A stretch of 63,428 nucleotides of DNA from Acidobacteriota bacterium (GTDB taxonomy: Bacteria > Acidobacteriota > Terriglobia > Acidiferrales > UBA7541), in the NCBI GenBank assembly GCA_021832085.1, contig JAKBLM010000020.1:1-63428 (forward strand), in the 5' to 3' direction. Numbering within the stretch: position 1 is the stretch's first letter; each line of letters begins with the position of its first letter. Shown here in pieces: positions 17,958 to 27,232 of this stretch. The position numbers and the translations under genes are program-made. The notes under the pieces are model-generated. The model was not told the origin of the DNA, made no database searches, and was given only the letters and a program-made list of their open reading frames with translations.

Positions 17958-20900
17958 ATGGCAGAACATCTGACGCGGGCTGGGAATCCGGCCCACGTTT
18001 TTAAAGGAGCGGCACGCGCCAAGCGCGGCTCCCGTGTTTCGGCGGCGATCGCGTGGCTTGCTTCGTTCCTGTTAATTTTCTTCGCCCTGTTCCCGGCGGC
18101 GGCCCAAGCCCAGCAGCTTCTGGGAGCGATCAATGGAACGGTGACGGACACTTCCGGAGCGGTGGTGCCCGGGGCGACCGTAAAAGTGGTGAACGTAGGA
18201 ACCAACCTCACGCTCACCACGCAGACGAACAAGACCGGCGCGTATACCTTTGTCAATCTTCCCCTCGGCACCTATACGGTGACCATCTCCAAGGCGAATT
18301 TCAAAACGGTTGTGCACAGCCAGGTGCTGGTGCAGGCCAACCTCACATCCACTGTCAATACCGCACTCCAGCCTGGCGCCGTCACTTCCAAGGTGACCGT
18401 TTCCGCGACACCGCTGCTGGACCAGACCGGCACGACGAACGGCTACGTGCTCGGTTCCCATATCATCGAGTCCACCCCGCTCGGCACTGGCAGCTTCACC
18501 CAGCTCGCCACGCTGGCGCCCGGCGTAAGCGCCGATCTGCTGAGCGGATCGGGCACCAACGCTGGCCTCGGCAACCAGAATATCTTTTCGAACGGTCAGC
18601 GCGACACCGCCAATAGCATTTCGTTCAACGGCATTAACGGCAACAACGTCTTCAACGGCAAGACCTCCAGTTCCGTGAGCGAGAACCGCTTCGTCCTCAA
18701 TACTAACGAGGACTTCCTGCCCGGCGGTCAGATTCAGACGAACACTTCGGTCTACGACGCAATCGGCCAGGGCCTGCCGACGCCTCCTGTGGAAACCCTC
18801 CAGGAGATGCACGTCGAAACATCGATGTACGGCGCTTCCCAGGGGCAAAACGGTGGCGCGCACGTCGAAGTCGTCACCAAGTCCGGCACGAACCAGTTCC
18901 ATGGCGAGGCCTACGAATACACTCAGACCGATGCCTGGGACGCGAACAAGTTCTTCTTCAACGCCGCCGGCATCCCGCGGCCCTCGCTTCACCGCAACAC
19001 GTTCGGCGGCCTGTTCGGCGGGCCGATCCTCCACAATAAGATTTTCTTTTTCGGTTCCTATCAGGGCCAGCGCGTGAGTGACGCTTACACCGCGACATCG
19101 GGCGTGAACGTCCCGATCGGGTTGACAAACGACCGCAGCGAGACGGCTCTCATCAACCTGGTAAATTCCGATTACGGCACGAACATCACCGCGAGCCAGG
19201 TCGATCCGGTCGCCCTGAAACTCATGCAGATGAAAGCGTCGAACGGACAGTACATGGTGCCGTCGCAGACGGTCAGCAACCCGACCTTGATGGGCGAGTT
19301 GGGCTATAACGCTTTGGTGCAAGGCCCGGCGAGTACGATGCGTGCCACCCAAATCAACGCGAATACCGACTACGACCTCAGCCCGAGAGACCGGTTCTCC
19401 GAAAAATACTATTTCCAGCACAACCCGACGACCAGTCCCTTCGCCGTCAGCAGCGTTCTCGGTTTCCCACAGGCCCTCAACGCCGGCAGCCAGGTGGTTT
19501 CGCTCGACAACATCTTCACTCCTACCGCCAGCACGTCTTGGGAGCAGCGCCTGGGTTTCGTTCGCGAAATCGCTAACGCAGACACGAGTCAAGCCTTCAC
19601 GCCGCAGTCGCTCGGCTTGAACATTCTCGGCAGCAGCATTTTCCCCGGGATCTCCGTGAATAATGCGAACCCGGTCACTTTCGGCACCCTCGGCATAGGA
19701 CCCTCGAGTAACTTTGCCAATGCCGGCGTCTTCCAGAACCAGTTTGAAGGCGAAACGAACTACACCTGGATCAAGGGCAACAACAACATGTCGTTCGGCG
19801 CCGAATTCAATTACGGCCAGCTCAACGTCGTCAACAGGGAAAACCAGGTCGGCCAGTTCAGCTTCAACAGCTTCCCCGATTTCTTTACCGGCAAGATTGG
19901 CGGACGCAGCAGCGGCGTCCTGCTTAACGGCGAAACGAATCGTTACTATCGCTATAAGCAGCTTGGCCTTTACACCCAGGACCAGATGCGCGTGACCAGC
20001 AACCTGAACCTCGATCTCGGCTTGCGCTGGGATTGGGACGGGCCGCTCTACGAAAAGAACGGCATGCTCACCAATTTCTACCCCCAGGATTATTCCTACA
20101 ACCTCTCGACCGATACGATCACGAATTACGGACTGGTCGTGGCGGGGAACAACAAGCAGTTCTGCGCCACCAAGCATCCCTATTGCGTCAGCAACTCGAC
20201 GCTGACCGGGCGGCAATGGATGTTCGAACCCCGGATCGGCGTGGCTTGGAGCCCTTCCTTCGTCAAGAACCTTGTTGTGCGCACCGGCTTCGGCCTCTAC
20301 GCGAACCGCGGCGAGTACTTCACCGAATTCTCGCCCAGCGCCGGGCTCGGCATCAGCGGCCCCTTCGGCGTCACCACAGAGGAACCGTTCACCGTGCCTT
20401 TCAACGCCACCTGCCAGGGCCAGTTGTGCCTTTCCGGCAATCCTTTCGGCACCGCGCCACCCCCGCCGCCGCCCAGCAACTTCTCCGGTGTCGAGGCGGA
20501 GATCCACAACCAATCCGGCTTGAGCGGTTGTGCCGAGCCGGTGACGCCTACGTGCACGCCCACCGGAACGCCACAGTTCGCCTTCCTCTTTGGCGGCTAC
20601 AATCCGGCCAACAATTTGCCCTATACCGAAAACTGGACATTCGACGTGCAGTGGCAGCCAACGAACACAATGATGCTCACTGTCGGCTACGTCGGCAACC
20701 ACGGGGTCAATGAGGTGATCCCGATCCCGTTCAATCAGGCGCTAATTGCCACGCCGCAGCACCCGGTGAATGGGCAAATTTATTCCTACGGGTTCCAGGC
20801 GACCGATGTGAACGGCAACCCGCTCAAAACCGAGCAGGTGATGACGACGATCGGTGAATTCACGGGAGCCGACGGTAATACGGCGCTTCGCGTGCCCTAT

Positions 20901-21884
20901 ATCGGCTACAATCCCAACTCCGATTTCAATACGGCCGAGGGCATTTCGAACTACAACGCGTTGCAAATTGGCCTGCAGAAGCGGATGAGCAAGGGCCTGA
21001 TGTTCGACGCCTCCTACACCTATTCGCATGCCCTCGACGAAGGCAGCGGCCTGCAGCTCTTCTATAACGGCAACAACCCACTCGACCCACGCTCCGCCTA
21101 TGGCAACGCCGGTTTCGACCGCACCCACGTCTTTACCATCAGCTACCTCTACCAGATCCCAAGCCTCGTCAAGTCGCAGGGCTTTGCCGGCAAGGCCCTC
21201 GACGGCTGGGGCTTTAGCGGTGTGACCGTCGCCGAAAGCGGCACGCCCTACAGCATCTACGATTTCTCGGGCGACGTGGCCAGCCAGTATTGGGGCGCCG
21301 GCGACGACTTCGTCACCAACCCGACTCTCGCCATTCCCGGCGGGAACGTCAACACCGTCCAGTTGCAGGGAACTACGGGCATCAATGCCGGGCAGCCGAT
21401 CCTAAACGGCGGCGCGTTCGGTATCTTTATCAACCCGCCGGGAACCAATGGCGTTCCGCCCTGCGGGGCCACCACGGGCGGCGGAACAGCTTGTGACTAC
21501 TCGGAGACGGGCTATTCCGGCGTTGGGCGCAACATCTTCCGCGGGCCGTTCCAGACGCAGTTTAATTTCGACCTGTTCAAGAACTTCAAGCTGACCGAAA
21601 AAGTCAGTCTCCGCTACGACGCCCAGTTCTTCAACATCTTCAACCACCCCAGTTTCGACGCTCCCAGCAACGACTTCACTTTGGATCCTTGCTTCGGCCC
21701 CAACCTCCAGACGATCGGAGGCGCAAACAGCGCAGGTTACGGCTGCCAGTGGTATGGCACCACGCCCGCGGTACATGGTGTGGGACCCTTCGGCAACGGG
21801 AAGGCTCCCTTCGGCCAGGGCTTCATTGAGGACACGATTGGCAGCTCGCGACTCATTCAAATGGCGCTCCACCTCACCTTCTGA
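17958..21884 (+). CDS. Oar-like TonB-dependent receptor with carboxypeptidase-regulatory domain
   Basis: The protein has 1308 aa; the ATG at 17958 follows CACGGAGGACTAC. A long signal peptide (hydrophobic core IAWLASFLLIFFALFPAAA) ends near AQAQ at residue 51. A carboxypeptidase-regulatory-like Ig fold follows at about 55-135 (GTVTDTSGAVVPGATVKVVN), then a plug-like domain (QEMHVETSMYGASQGQNGG) and a large beta-barrel ending in the aromatic terminus QMALHLTF. This Oar/TBDR layout is expanded in Acidobacteriota and is thought to import large ligands or take part in surface functions. No TonB box is obvious to me. No substrate-specific partner gene (for example SusD) is adjacent. A strong terminator follows. 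Confidence 0.92.
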   Translation: MAEHLTRAGNPAHVFKGAARAKRGSRVSAAIAWLASFLLIFFALFPAAAQAQQLLGAINGTVTDTSGAVVPGATVKVVNVGTNLTLTTQTNKTGAYTFVNLPLGTYTVTISKANFKTVVHSQVLVQANLTSTVNTALQPGAVTSKVTVSATPLLDQTGTTNGYVLGSHIIESTPLGTGSFTQLATLAPGVSADLLSGSGTNAGLGNQNIFSNGQRDTANSISFNGINGNNVFNGKTSSSVSENRFVLNTNEDFLPGGQIQTNTSVYDAIGQGLPTPPVETLQEMHVETSMYGASQGQNGGAHVEVVTKSGTNQFHGEAYEYTQTDAWDANKFFFNAAGIPRPSLHRNTFGGLFGGPILHNKIFFFGSYQGQRVSDAYTATSGVNVPIGLTNDRSETALINLVNSDYGTNITASQVDPVALKLMQMKASNGQYMVPSQTVSNPTLMGELGYNALVQGPASTMRATQINANTDYDLSPRDRFSEKYYFQHNPTTSPFAVSSVLGFPQALNAGSQVVSLDNIFTPTASTSWEQRLGFVREIANADTSQAFTPQSLGLNILGSSIFPGISVNNANPVTFGTLGIGPSSNFANAGVFQNQFEGETNYTWIKGNNNMSFGAEFNYGQLNVVNRENQVGQFSFNSFPDFFTGKIGGRSSGVLLNGETNRYYRYKQLGLYTQDQMRVTSNLNLDLGLRWDWDGPLYEKNGMLTNFYPQDYSYNLSTDTITNYGLVVAGNNKQFCATKHPYCVSNSTLTGRQWMFEPRIGVAWSPSFVKNLVVRTGFGLYANRGEYFTEFSPSAGLGISGPFGVTTEEPFTVPFNATCQGQLCLSGNPFGTAPPPPPPSNFSGVEAEIHNQSGLSGCAEPVTPTCTPTGTPQFAFLFGGYNPANNLPYTENWTFDVQWQPTNTMMLTVGYVGNHGVNEVIPIPFNQALIATPQHPVNGQIYSYGFQATDVNGNPLKTEQVMTTIGEFTGADGNTALRVPYIGYNPNSDFNTAEGISNYNALQIGLQKRMSKGLMFDASYTYSHALDEGSGLQLFYNGNNPLDPRSAYGNAGFDRTHVFTISYLYQIPSLVKSQGFAGKALDGWGFSGVTVAESGTPYSIYDFSGDVASQYWGAGDDFVTNPTLAIPGGNVNTVQLQGTTGINAGQPILNGGAFGIFINPPGTNGVPPCGATTGGGTACDYSETGYSGVGRNIFRGPFQTQFNFDLFKNFKLTEKVSLRYDAQFFNIFNHPSFDAPSNDFTLDPCFGPNLQTIGGANSAGYGCQWYGTTPAVHGVGPFGNGKAPFGQGFIEDTIGSSRLIQMALHLTF

Positions 21885-21920
21885 GATCGCACGGGAGTGA
21901 GCGCAAGTCCGGTTGTACCT

Positions 21921-21960
21921 GCCGAAGGGCCGCGCCTGCGGGCGCGGCCCTTCGGCTTTT
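21921..21960 (+). terminator. Rho-independent terminator of the receptor gene
   Basis: GCCGAAGGGCCGCGCC (21921-21936) pairs perfectly over 16 bp with GGCGCGGCCCTTCGGC (21941-21956) around a TGCG tetraloop, followed by TTTT. It begins 37 bp after the receptor stop codon. Confidence 0.92.
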
Positions 21961-22069
21961 CGCCCCGCCGTAGCCATGCCAAGCGGTGGCGGGACGCGCC
22001 GCGCCTTCGGCGGAGAAACCACAGAAAAGGATTGGCTGGGGAAACCAAAAACCGTAAAATTCAAGACAA

Positions 22070-22918
22070 ATGGGCGTTGTCTACTGTCCTCGGTGCCAGG
22101 GACGCATAGCCTCCGCCGCCGGCCAGGCCTACTGCCCTCGCTGCGGCTGGAATCGCCATGTCGCGGCACTCCAGATCCGCTCGCTGAAGAGGTTGCTGCC
22201 CATTTTTCTTCTGCCGCTGCTCGCTTTCGGGTTTCTGCTGGTCTCGCGCGAGTACAGCTGGCAGCCATTTCTCTACGTTGTGCTCATCGGCGCGGCACTT
22301 TGCGCTGCCGGAATGTTCTCGCTTCAGCGCTCGCTCGAGCGGCTGGAAAAGCTCAAGCCAATCGGCACCGAAGAATTGAAGCAGAGCGCGCTGCCCGATC
22401 CGGTCGAAGAAGAAGAGGCGCGCGCGCGAACGCTCGTCGACTTGCCGCGGCCGCGACCGGTGCACCTGACCTCCTCAGGCCGTTATTACATCGGCGGGGT
22501 GGTGGCCGTAGGCGTGGTTTTCGAGGTGATCCTGCTCTGGCACCTGATTCCGTTGCTGTCCGACCTCGGCTCGGAGGCGACTTCAGCGGCCGAGAGCTGG
22601 TTCCTGCTGGCGGGCGCGGTCTTTTTCCCCGCCATGGCGGGAATTGTGATCTATGGGCTGGCGCGGCAGAAGCAGCTAGTTGTGAACGGGGAAGCGGCGC
22701 TGGCCAAAATTACCCGCCAGTGGCAGGTGCGCGGGAATTCGTGGATTCGCTACGAGTTCACCGCCGGCGGGGCCACAATCGCCAAAAACGCGATCGACGT
22801 CAGTCACCGGCTCTACACCGGAATGCGAGTCCCGGTCTTCTACGACGCGGACAATCTGAGCCACCAGGTCGCCTGTTGCTCCGCCTACTACGAGATCGTT
22901 TTTCCCGGTGCCCCGTAA
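22070..22918 (+). CDS. Zinc-ribbon membrane protein with DUF3592-like C-terminal domain
   Basis: The protein has 282 aa. It opens with a zinc ribbon, CPRCQG...CPRCGW (cysteines near 6, 9, 22 and 25), followed by two membrane helices (about 45-90) and two more (about 140-205). The C-terminal 75 residues (GEAALAKITRQWQVRGNSWIRYEF ... GMRVPVFYD) resemble DUF3592-type beta domains. The function is unknown. The start is the first ATG of the frame, directly before the zinc ribbon; no strong SD is visible. Confidence 0.75.
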   Translation: MGVVYCPRCQGRIASAAGQAYCPRCGWNRHVAALQIRSLKRLLPIFLLPLLAFGFLLVSREYSWQPFLYVVLIGAALCAAGMFSLQRSLERLEKLKPIGTEELKQSALPDPVEEEEARARTLVDLPRPRPVHLTSSGRYYIGGVVAVGVVFEVILLWHLIPLLSDLGSEATSAAESWFLLAGAVFFPAMAGIVIYGLARQKQLVVNGEAALAKITRQWQVRGNSWIRYEFTAGGATIAKNAIDVSHRLYTGMRVPVFYDADNLSHQVACCSAYYEIVFPGAP

Positions 22919-22928
22919 TCGAAGGGAG

Positions 22929-23096
22929 TCATTTCCTGCCGTGCGGGTGGTCCTGAGGGCGTGCGTTCAGCCGTTCCCACTCGCGCCGGCTTCGTTCCTG
23001 GAGCGAGGCGCGCCGGCGCTCGACAGCCAATTCGTAAAGCAGCCCGGCGGCTGCCATCCCGGCGATGACGATCAGCACGATGGAGACGGTGTTCAT
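22929..23096 (-). CDS. Small single-pass membrane protein
   Basis: The protein has 55 aa from ATG 23096-23094: one helix (VSIVLIVIAGMAAAGLLYELAV), then a charged tail (RRRASLQERSRREWERL). An upstream TTG at 23135 would add 13 residues, but the helix-proximal ATG is the more natural start. It is convergent with the zinc-ribbon gene, with 10 bp between stop codons. The clean membrane-plus-basic-tail design makes it a plausible real gene, but no homolog comes to mind. Confidence 0.5.
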   Translation of the reverse strand: MNTVSIVLIVIAGMAAAGLLYELAVERRRASLQERSRREWERLNARPQDHPHGRK

Positions 23097-23281
23097 CGCG
23101 CCCGGATAGTAGGAAAAGTTTCGTCGCCAAGTCAATAGCGGTCACCTCCCGCCCGACTTTCGCAAAAATCAGCGCCATCGACGGATGAAGGAATCTGCGC
23201 CATGGCCGCGAAAAGCCAGTACACTGGCGAGCGCGCGCCGCGGTTCATCGGGGCATGCTCAGCCCATGTCGGAGGTTCTCG

Positions 23282-26200
23282 ATGCGGGGGCAATTCACTT
23301 GGCTCGTGGGAGTGCTGGTGCTGGCGTTGGCGTTGGCGTCGCCTGCCCTCGATGCCCAAGCGCCGAAGCAGGCAAAAGCGCCGGCAGCGCCGATCATCGT
23401 TTTCGAGCAGAAGGATTTTCCCTCGGCTGACACGTCTCCTGTTAGCCGGGCCACGCTCGAAGCGGCGCTGCCGAAGGCGCAATTTGCCACGGCCGAGGAG
23501 TTGCCGGCGGCGCTCAGCCGAAACGAGACGCGGCTGTTGGTGTTGCCCTACGGCTCGGCGTTTCCCGAGGAGGACTGGGGTGCAATTGCGGACTATCTGC
23601 ATCATGGCGGCAATCTGCTCGTGCTGGGCGGCAAGCCCTTCACGCGCCCGGCCGATCCGGAGAAGGGAACGTGGAAGCTGCAGCCGTCCCGCATGGCCTA
23701 CGCCGAGCGGCTGCTCATCAACCGGTACGAGCAGACGCCGGGCTCGCGCGGACTCACTTTCGAACGCAACGAGAATTTTTCGTTCCTGCGCCTGCCGGCG
23801 TTCGAATGGTGGCGCGCCTACAGCCTGATGCCGCGGCTGAGCGACGAAGCGCTGTCCTCGCGTGAGGGCGCGGCCGGGGAGATCGATTCGCGCTTCAGCA
23901 CGCTCGTCTGGGGCGCGGCGGCCGGCCGGCGGCTCAGCGCGCCGCTGGTGGAAATTGATCATTTCAAGCAGGACTTCATCGGCGGCCGCTGGATTTTCCT
24001 CGCCTGCCGGCCCCAGCCGGGATTCCTCGATTCGGTCGCCGGCCGCAGGCTGATCGGAATCTTGGCTGCGCGCGCCGCCCGAGGGGCCGAAGTGTTCCAG
24101 GTGCAACCGGAATGGCCGCTGTTTCTGGCGGGCGAGCCGTGGGTGTTTCGCCTGAGCTGGGACCGGTTCGAGGCCGCGGCGGAGCCGATTCGCCTGGAAA
24201 TCGACATAACCGGGGGCGGCACGAGGGAGCAACACACGTTCGCCTTTCACCCGCGCGAATTCCCCTACACGACCGAATTTCAAATGCCGGCGCACCCCGG
24301 TACAGGCCTGCACGTGGTAACTGCGCGCCTCTTGATGAACGGGCGCGTGCGCGCCATCTACCACAACGGCTTCTGGATGCGCGACACCGCCTATCTCGAT
24401 TCCGGCCCGCGCGTCAGCGTGAATCACAACTTTTTCGAAATCGACGGCCACCCGATCGCCGTCGTCGGCACCACCTACATGGCGAGCAATGTGCAGCGCG
24501 AGTATTTGATGAGCCCAAATCCCTACGTCTGGAATCGCGACATGGGGCAGTCGCAGCGCGCGGGATTCAACATGCTGCGCACCGGCTGGTGGACCGCGTG
24601 GGGCCAGGTGATGAAGGAAAGCGGCGTGGTGCACGAGGAGGCACTGCGCGCGCTCGAAGCGTACCTGATGACGGCCCGCAAGCACGATCTGCCTGTCCAG
24701 TTCACTTTTTTCGCGTTCATCCCCAACGTGCTCGGCGGCGGTAACGCGTATCTCAGTCTCGACGCGGTGCGGCGCGAAAAACAGCTCGTGCTCACCTTCG
24801 TCCACCACTTTCGCAAGGTGCCATACCTGATGTGGGACCTGATCAACGAGCCGAGCTTCGACAATCCGAACATGCTGTGGATGACGCGGCCGAATGGCGA
24901 TGGCGCCGAGCTGGCGGCGTGGAACCAGTGGCTCAGCAAACGCTACCCGAGCCGGGCGGCGCTGGCGGCGGCTTGGGACCAGGCAATCATCCCCAAGAAC
25001 GAGCCGGTTCCGGTGCCTCGCGATTTGCAGTTTTCCCCGAGCGCACCTTACGCCACGGGCCGCTTCCTCAATTCGATCGAGGCGCACGACTTCTACCTTT
25101 TCGCGCAGCAGGAATTCCGCAACTGGGCGGCCGAGATGCACAAGGCGATCCGCGAAACGGGCAGCCGGCAGCTCGTCACCGTGGGCCAGGACGAAGGGGG
25201 CGGCGAGGACCGGCCTTCGCCCTCCTGGTTTGGGCCGGCGGTCGATTTCACCACCACGCACACCTGGTGGCTCAACGATGCGCTGCTCTGGGATTCGCTG
25301 GTTGCCAAGCAGCCGGGCGAACCGATGCTCGTGCAGGAAACCGGCATCCAGCGCGCGCTTGGGATCGACGGCGCACCGCGGCGCACGCCCGCGCAGGCGG
25401 CCCGGTTGCTCCAGCGCAAGATGGCCATGGCGCTCGCGACCGGCGCCGGGGCGATCGAATGGCTGTGGAACACGAACGGCTACATGGACAACGACAACGA
25501 AGTGGCTATTGGGGCGCTGCGCGTCGATGGCACGGAAAAGCCGGAAGCGCTGGTGCTGCGCAAAGTCGCCCGATTCGCCCGGCTCGCCGGTGCCTATTAC
25601 CAGCACCCGGAACCGCCGCCGGTCACGATTGTCACTTCCCAGGCGTTCCAGTATTCGGCGCTCAATCCGTTGGCGGTCGAAGCGCAACAACAGGCGGTGC
25701 GTGCGCTCGCCTATTCTTGCCGTGTGCAGGCCCGAGTGATCGCGGAAAACCGGATCGACCAGCTGGGCGAGCCTCGCCTGGTGATTCTGCCTTCGCCGAT
25801 GGCACTGGGCGACGCCGCCTGGCAGGCGCTCCTCGCGTACGTGAAAGCGGGCGGGAATCTGCTGATTACCGGTTCGATCGAACGCAACGGCGAATGGCAC
25901 ATTACCGACCGGCTCGCCGCGCTCGGCCTCGACGCCCGTCCCGTCCCGTTGCTTTTTCATCAATCGCAGATCACGCTCGGCAGCGAGAAAATCCCGGTAT
26001 CGTTCGGCGCCGACGCGCAAGTGACACTTGATGTGCTTCGCACGAAGGACGGCAAGGCCTTCCACGAGATTCACTGGGGGAGGGGAAATCTCTTCGTGGT
26101 GAACTACCCGGTGGAACTGGCGCAGGGCACGCAGGCCACCGCGCGCGTGTATCAATGGGTGCTCAACCAGGTGGGAGTGCATCCGCGATTCAGCGGACCG

Positions 26201-26410
26201 TTTCCGTCCCCGGGCGTGCTGATCTGGCCGGAAGTGTTTTCGCATGCGGTGCTGTATCTCTTCGAATCGGAAAGCAACCGCCCGCAGCCGATCGATATTC
26301 GCGACAAAGCCACCGGCACGAAAATGAAATTTGTTTTGCCTCCACTCACTTCGCGGCTCATTTTGCTCGCCAGGCCTGATGGCCGCGTGATCGCTCGCTA
26401 CGGCTTCTGA
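23282..26410 (+). CDS. Large secreted clan GH-A glycosidase with GATase-like flanking domains
   Basis: The protein has 1042 aa. The ATG at 23282 follows CGGAGG and starts a signal peptide (MRGQFTWLVGVLVLALALAS ... LDAQA). The middle third is a clan GH-A barrel of GH5/GH42 character: WDLINEPSFD gives the acid/base candidate E523, and MLVQETGIQ gives the nucleophile candidate E686. Segments near residues 70-110 (RLLVLPYGSAFPEEDW..LHHGGNLLVLGG) and 830-865 (RLVILPSPMALGDAAW..VKAGGNLLITG) look like two copies of a class-I glutamine-amidotransferase-like fold, similar to the trimerisation domain of GH42 beta-galactosidases. A beta-rich domain lies between about 250 and 370. The substrate is probably a beta-linked plant or microbial polysaccharide; the exact family needs a profile search. 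Confidence 0.82.
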   Translation: MRGQFTWLVGVLVLALALASPALDAQAPKQAKAPAAPIIVFEQKDFPSADTSPVSRATLEAALPKAQFATAEELPAALSRNETRLLVLPYGSAFPEEDWGAIADYLHHGGNLLVLGGKPFTRPADPEKGTWKLQPSRMAYAERLLINRYEQTPGSRGLTFERNENFSFLRLPAFEWWRAYSLMPRLSDEALSSREGAAGEIDSRFSTLVWGAAAGRRLSAPLVEIDHFKQDFIGGRWIFLACRPQPGFLDSVAGRRLIGILAARAARGAEVFQVQPEWPLFLAGEPWVFRLSWDRFEAAAEPIRLEIDITGGGTREQHTFAFHPREFPYTTEFQMPAHPGTGLHVVTARLLMNGRVRAIYHNGFWMRDTAYLDSGPRVSVNHNFFEIDGHPIAVVGTTYMASNVQREYLMSPNPYVWNRDMGQSQRAGFNMLRTGWWTAWGQVMKESGVVHEEALRALEAYLMTARKHDLPVQFTFFAFIPNVLGGGNAYLSLDAVRREKQLVLTFVHHFRKVPYLMWDLINEPSFDNPNMLWMTRPNGDGAELAAWNQWLSKRYPSRAALAAAWDQAIIPKNEPVPVPRDLQFSPSAPYATGRFLNSIEAHDFYLFAQQEFRNWAAEMHKAIRETGSRQLVTVGQDEGGGEDRPSPSWFGPAVDFTTTHTWWLNDALLWDSLVAKQPGEPMLVQETGIQRALGIDGAPRRTPAQAARLLQRKMAMALATGAGAIEWLWNTNGYMDNDNEVAIGALRVDGTEKPEALVLRKVARFARLAGAYYQHPEPPPVTIVTSQAFQYSALNPLAVEAQQQAVRALAYSCRVQARVIAENRIDQLGEPRLVILPSPMALGDAAWQALLAYVKAGGNLLITGSIERNGEWHITDRLAALGLDARPVPLLFHQSQITLGSEKIPVSFGADAQVTLDVLRTKDGKAFHEIHWGRGNLFVVNYPVELAQGTQATARVYQWVLNQVGVHPRFSGPFPSPGVLIWPEVFSHAVLYLFESESNRPQPIDIRDKATGTKMKFVLPPLTSRLILLARPDGRVIARYGF

Positions 26411-26487
26411 GGGAATGCCCGCGGCGCGGAGCATCCTCCTGCGCCCCGTCTCGAATCTAAGGGAAAAGATCACTGGGGGAGGCGGCC

Positions 26488-27111
26488 ATGACGCATCTCA
26501 GGCGGAATGTATCCCGGTTTTTCCTCATCGTGCTGCTCTGCCTGCTTCCAGGAGCGGGCAGCAAGCTCCATGCAGGAAATCGCGTGCTCGGGCAAATTCG
26601 GTTCGTCGCGGCCAACAAGGCGGCGAAGAGTTCGGGAGTGTGGATCGACGGACAGTACGTCGGGTACCTGAACGAACTGAAGGGATCCCGGAAAATTCTA
26701 CTGCTGCCGGGAAAGCACCAGATCGTGGTGAAGCAGGACGGCTATCTGAATTTCCGGCGGAGCGTGACGCTCGAACCCGGACAAGACGTGGCTATCGGCG
26801 TGGCGATGGTCAAGGACCCGCGTAGCCGGTATCCCGCAGTCTGGTCGCACCTGAAACTTTCCGTCGAACCCGGCCGAGCGGCGGTCTTTGTCGACGGGCG
26901 ATTCGCGGGTCATGCCGGAGAATTCAGCGGACTCGGGCGAGGAATGCTCCTCGCGCCGGGCAGGCACCGGATCGAAATCGAGCAACCGGGATATCGCAGG
27001 TTTGTGACGACGGTGGATCTGCTGCCCCATCAGAAAATGGTGCTGAAGACGAAGTTGCTGAAGGGCAGCATCGAACGTGCGGACGCGTTGATCCGGCAGA
27101 AACGAAAGTAA
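26488..27111 (+). CDS. Secreted protein with two PEGA domains
   Basis: The protein has 207 aa; ATG 26488 is preceded by GGGGGAGGCGGCC. The signal peptide ends near HAG (about residue 30). Two PEGA-type units follow: VWIDGQYVGYLNELKGSRKI..PGKHQIVVKQDGY and VFVDGRFAGHAGEFSGLG..PGRHRIEIEQPGY. PEGA domains are small extracytoplasmic beta modules found in surface-anchored proteins of Acidobacteria and relatives, often binding polysaccharide or acting as linkers. It follows the glycosidase gene by 77 bp on the same strand, so co-expression is plausible. Confidence 0.85.
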   Translation: MTHLRRNVSRFFLIVLLCLLPGAGSKLHAGNRVLGQIRFVAANKAAKSSGVWIDGQYVGYLNELKGSRKILLLPGKHQIVVKQDGYLNFRRSVTLEPGQDVAIGVAMVKDPRSRYPAVWSHLKLSVEPGRAAVFVDGRFAGHAGEFSGLGRGMLLAPGRHRIEIEQPGYRRFVTTVDLLPHQKMVLKTKLLKGSIERADALIRQKRK

Positions 27112-27232
27112 AGCGGGAACTCGGTTGACGACTTTCGCCTGACGATGGAGCGTCATGCCGAAGATTTTCCGGCAATCCGGAATTTGGCCGGATAACCTCC
27201 GAATGACAGACTTTGCCGAAGCCACGCCCGTG

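Noticed and set aside
18072..20702. Minus-strand open frame of 876 codons inside the receptor gene
   Set aside because: It is antisense to a well-supported TonB-type receptor, with no SD or family match.
23132..26473. Minus-strand open frame of 1113 codons opposite the glycosidase
   Set aside because: It is full-length antisense to a protein with signal peptide and catalytic glutamates; its own composition is Arg/His-rich and non-descript.
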